9,509 bases of DNA, from contig JBEKYH010000336.1 in NCBI GenBank assembly GCA_049511115.1, positions 1 through 9,509 on the forward strand. Reading direction: 5' to 3'. Each line of letters opens with the position of its first letter. Position 1 is the stretch's first letter. Below, in pieces: positions 7,489-9,509 of the stretch. The notes below the pieces were generated by a model that saw nothing but the letters and a program-made list of their open reading frames with translations, searched no databases and had not been told where the DNA came from. This DNA is from JBEKYH01 sp049511115 (lineage in GTDB: Bacteria; Planctomycetota; Phycisphaerae; Tepidisphaerales; Tepidisphaeraceae). The translations under genes and the position numbers were made by a program.

Positions 7489-7511
7489 GGGGATCATTGC
7501 CCGCGATCCCC
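7489..7511 (-). other. In-frame TGA inside a 7-bp hairpin, splitting the pseudopilin gene
   Basis: GGGGATC (7489-7495) and GATCCCC (7505-7511) form a perfect stem around a 9-nt loop. On the minus strand the codons run GGG CAA TGA TCC CCA, with the TGA at 7496-7494 at the junction of loop and 3' stem. The same frame is open on both sides: 658 codons before and 866 after (20 sense codons, then the 846-codon downstream frame). No hairpin is obvious immediately 3' of the TGA, as a bacterial SECIS element would require. Confidence 0.75.
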
Positions 7512-9470
7512 ATACGGCAGAATCCCCGGCGGCAATGTGGGCGTCGGGCTGGCCGACGTGATCTGCCCCGGCAACGCCGCCGTTCCGTACGTGTTCGGCG
7601 GGGCGATGTTCGACAGGCCATTCTTGGTCACCAGTAATGGCCGGAGATTCGGCAAGAGCCGGCCTGGCGTCGACGCGGCAGGCAATGCCGACGGCGGGGC
7701 CGCATAGGCGGTATTGCCTATTGCAGTGAAGGGTGTGTAGTACGTGTTTAGTTCAGAGTAATCGAAACTACCGTTGAACCAGGTGTCGGTCACGAGAGCG
7801 GCATCAGCCGCAGTTGGGTCGACGCCGCTGGAGCTCACAAGCGGCGCCGGGTAGGCCTTCCAGGCCGCGCCGGCCAGGTTGACTCCGGTGCCGTTACTAA
7901 AGCTGAGGCTCAGCGCCGAAGAATTGGGCGCGTTCTTAAACGCCGAGAACGGCAGCACGTTCTCCACCGCCGTCTCCGCCAACCCACCCTGCGGTGGATT
8001 CACCAGGCAAAAGTGGTAAGCCAGCGCCGCCGCGTCGGCGTCGCCGAACGAGCGGTAATGGGGATACGGCGGGCCACTTGGCGGGCCCGCAACGTTGTTA
8101 TAGATGCTCCCCGGATTGGCCACACGGCGGCCTAATTGGGAGGACAGCGCCTCCGCCAGCGATCCGAACTGCACATCACTTCGAACTATCGCAGGATTTC
8201 CGTCATTCACCACAGTGCTGTAATTGAGTCCCGTGGAGGAGTTGAATAGCGACGGCAATCCTCCGCTCAAACCCAAACGATATTCGGTAAGCAATTGCGG
8301 CACCACCTGCGCGCTAGCGGGAGGATAAACGCCGTTCGGCGCAGTGCCCGCGCTTGTCAAATCCCGAGAATCGAGCCATTCTGCTAAGCCGACGGCCGTT
8401 GGGTAGAGGGACGCGCCCAGCGTCGGAATGACCGGCAGCCCGGTGCCGGTGCCGGTCGTAAGGAGGTAATCGAGTTGGCTGTCCCACGCCGTGTTCACGT
8501 TAATCCCGGAATTATTATCGATGATGCGCACGCCCGCGTAATATGTCAGGCCGTCGGCAAACGTGCCGGGGAGGCGGATCAATCCGCAATCGGCGATCCC
8601 ATCCCCGCTGGCGTCGCCGGCGATCATGTATCCCGGCGCCGTCGCCGTCGATGCACCGTTTGTTCCCGTGACGGTGACTTGAAATGCCGGGTAAACATTT
8701 GCCGTTCCCGGCATGGTGATGAAGGTGGGAGTCAGATAGAAGAAGGGGGCGGTGACGGTTTGACTATTGTATTGCGTATAGAAATAGGGCGCATTCAGCC
8801 CCGTAATAAACTGGGTCGCCGTGCCCTGGTAAACAATCGGCGGCGCTGGCGAATCGAACTCCCCGCTGCCGTCGAAGTTTTCCGCATTCAGCGGTGCCGT
8901 GATCGTGGCCCAATACGGCATATTGCCAGGATATGACGAAATCACCGCCGGATTCGGTACGCTCGGCAGCCGATCGGCCAGCCACGGATCTCCGGTGCCA
9001 CTCCCAAGATAATCCGGCGTATCGATATTGAGGTAGTTCGTCGTGTTCGAGCCGGGTGTTGGGGTTGCGTACGTATTCGTGATGGCAGCTTTATACTGCT
9101 GCCCCAAACTCGGATTATACGCAAACAACCCATTCACAATATTCGCAACGGCCATGTCCTTCACGCCATCGACGAGCTGATCGACCTGCGAATTCTGAAT
9201 GTCCTGCCCCGAAACGACGCGATCGACCCGGGCCGTGGAGAGATACGCCGTCGCCAGGATCGACAGGATCAAAAGCAAAACCACGACCATCAGCAGGACC
9301 GACCCGCGGCGGGAAGAATTCAGTCTCACCACAGAGGACGCAGAGGACACGGAGGAAGACGGAGAATACAAACTCAAAAATAATTCCTCTTTCTGCGCAT
9401 TCCTCTGTGTCCTCTGTGTCCTCTGTGGTGAATCTTGTATTGTGTTTACTTCCAGCATTTTCACACCCAT
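7494..9470 (-). CDS. N-terminal part of a giant GspK/PilX-like minor pseudopilin
   Basis: A 658-residue frame with a type IV pilin-like N-terminus: NSSRRG|SVLLMVVVLLLILSILATAYL (51-77), a positively charged leader, a prepilin-peptidase-type Gly and a hydrophobic helix. Next come AGDASGDGIADCGLIRLPG (284-302) and AGVRIIDNNSGINVNTA (312-328), then GLAEWLDSRDL (361-371). This matches the first half of GspK, the minor pseudopilin that starts the type II secretion pseudopilus at the inner membrane. The second GspK motif lies beyond the TGA at 7494, so this product alone would be truncated. The start is ambiguous. The ATG at 9470 lies 2 nt after a probable upstream stop, which suggests coupling, but it gives a 56-residue leader encoded largely by a repeat. 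The GTG at 9332 gives a normal 10-residue leader (MVRLNSSRRG). Neither has a Shine-Dalgarno site. GspK itself is about 300-350 residues, so this family is greatly enlarged. Confidence 0.8.
   Translation of the reverse strand: MGVKMLEVNTIQDSPQRTQRTQRNAQKEELFLSLYSPSSSVSSASSVVRLNSSRRGSVLLMVVVLLLILSILATAYLSTARVDRVVSGQDIQNSQVDQLVDGVKDMAVANIVNGLFAYNPSLGQQYKAAITNTYATPTPGSNTTNYLNIDTPDYLGSGTGDPWLADRLPSVPNPAVISSYPGNMPYWATITAPLNAENFDGSGEFDSPAPPIVYQGTATQFITGLNAPYFYTQYNSQTVTAPFFYLTPTFITMPGTANVYPAFQVTVTGTNGASTATAPGYMIAGDASGDGIADCGLIRLPGTFADGLTYYAGVRIIDNNSGINVNTAWDSQLDYLLTTGTGTGLPVIPTLGASLYPTAVGLAEWLDSRDLTSAGTAPNGVYPPASAQVVPQLLTEYRLGLSGGLPSLFNSSTGLNYSTVVNDGNPAIVRSDVQFGSLAEALSSQLGRRVANPGSIYNNVAGPPSGPPYPHYRSFGDADAAALAYHFCLVNPPQGGLAETAVENVLPFSAFKNAPNSSALSLSFSNGTGVNLAGAAWKAYPAPLVSSSGVDPTAADAALVTDTWFNGSFDYSELNTYYTPFTAIGNTAYAAPPSALPAASTPGRLLPNLRPLLVTKNGLSNIAPPNTYGTAALPGQITSASPTPTLPPGILPYGDRGQ
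9326..9431. repeat. 106-bp inverted-repeat element made of a 9-nt tandem unit
   Basis: The left arm 9326-9357 and the right arm 9400-9431 are 32-nt inverted repeats with 30 of 32 positions matching; the interior is 42 bp. Each arm contains tandem copies of CACAGAGGA or its complement, starting from TCACCACAGAGG. From memory, ACCACAGAGGACACAGAGG-type repeats are dispersed in planctomycete and other genomes; that is not tested here. It lies within the minus-strand frame of the pseudopilin gene, encoding RTQRTQR and SSVSSASSVV, and its inner edge carries the GTG-GTG at 9332-9327. No clear target-site duplication is visible. Confidence 0.88.
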
Positions 9471-9472
9471 GC

Positions 9473-9509
9473 CTATTTCAACTTGAAGATGTACTCCGAC
9501 CAGGGGCCG
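9473..9509 (-). CDS. 3' end of an upstream gene, partial
   Basis: On the minus strand the last codons read GPWSEYIFKLK followed by TAG (9475-9473), open to the window edge. The stop lies 2 nt before the ATG at 9470, the spacing of coupled genes in an operon. Being next to a GspK-like gene, it may be another pseudopilin of the same cluster. Eleven codons are too few to assign a family, and the open frame could be chance. Confidence 0.35.
   Translation of the reverse strand, partial: GPWSEYIFKLK

Noticed and set aside
6805..7497. A 230-codon minus-strand frame whose ATG overlaps the TGA at 7494 as ATGA, the arrangement of coupled genes
   Set aside because: It lies wholly inside the downstream pseudopilin frame in another register. 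It is arginine-rich, as typical of shadow frames in GC-rich DNA, and has no recognisable motif.
7489..7511. Selenocysteine insertion at the in-frame TGA
   Set aside because: Bacterial SECIS hairpins lie directly 3' of the TGA. Here the TGA is in the 3' half of the hairpin, nothing comparable follows, and GspK-like proteins are not known selenoproteins.

Overview
The window looks like chromosomal DNA of a planctomycete, most likely of the Phycisphaerae type. This is inferred from family resemblance, not shown by any marker gene. It is fairly GC-rich and uses GTG starts and weak or absent Shine-Dalgarno sites. It carries very large GspK/PilX-like pseudopilin sequence of a style I associate with planctomycetes (GDASGDGIAD, VELYNP and NINTA motifs), plus several short hairpin-forming repeats.

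Layout. Positions 1-139 hold no supported gene, only two small inverted repeats, one directly abutting the stop of trpB. 140-1363 (-) is trpB, tryptophan synthase beta chain. After a 158-bp divergent gap with no promoter I can support, 1522-2166 (+) encodes a small two-helix membrane protein with a bacterial PH-like domain. 2238-3449 (+) encodes an exported YncE/YVTN-type beta-propeller. 3513-4640 (-), convergent with it, encodes a DPM1-like family 2 glycosyltransferase with a C-terminal membrane domain. 4641-4892 is a repeat-dense intergenic region with inverted arrays of a 7-nt unit and three further short hairpin or repeat motifs. 4893-9470 (-) holds two long reading frames of GspK/PilX-like pseudopilin sequence. 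9473-9509 (-) is probably the 3' end of the preceding gene of that cluster.

Main observation. The two pseudopilin reading frames (7494-9470 and 4893-7433) are in the same frame and are separated by one TGA plus 20 sense codons. The upstream part carries the prepilin-type N-terminus and the first GspK-type motif (GINVNTA). The downstream part carries the second (LININTAP) and the C-terminal region, but has no signal of its own and no ribosome-binding site. Together they read as one gene of about 1525 sense codons broken by a single TGA. That TGA sits in a 7-bp hairpin and is followed by a G-quadruplex motif. A nonsense mutation, a base-call error, or stop-codon readthrough are all possible.

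Second observation. Two elements in the window share an architecture: short tandem units with a GAGGAC core, arranged as inverted arms. One has a 7-nt unit (4687-4885). The other has a 9-nt unit (9326-9431) and lies across the 5' end of the pseudopilin gene, where it may be translated or may supply the GTG start codon.

Apart from the pseudopilin gene and its upstream neighbour, I see no functional link between the genes. TrpB, the PH-like protein, the propeller and the glycosyltransferase look like ordinary neighbours.
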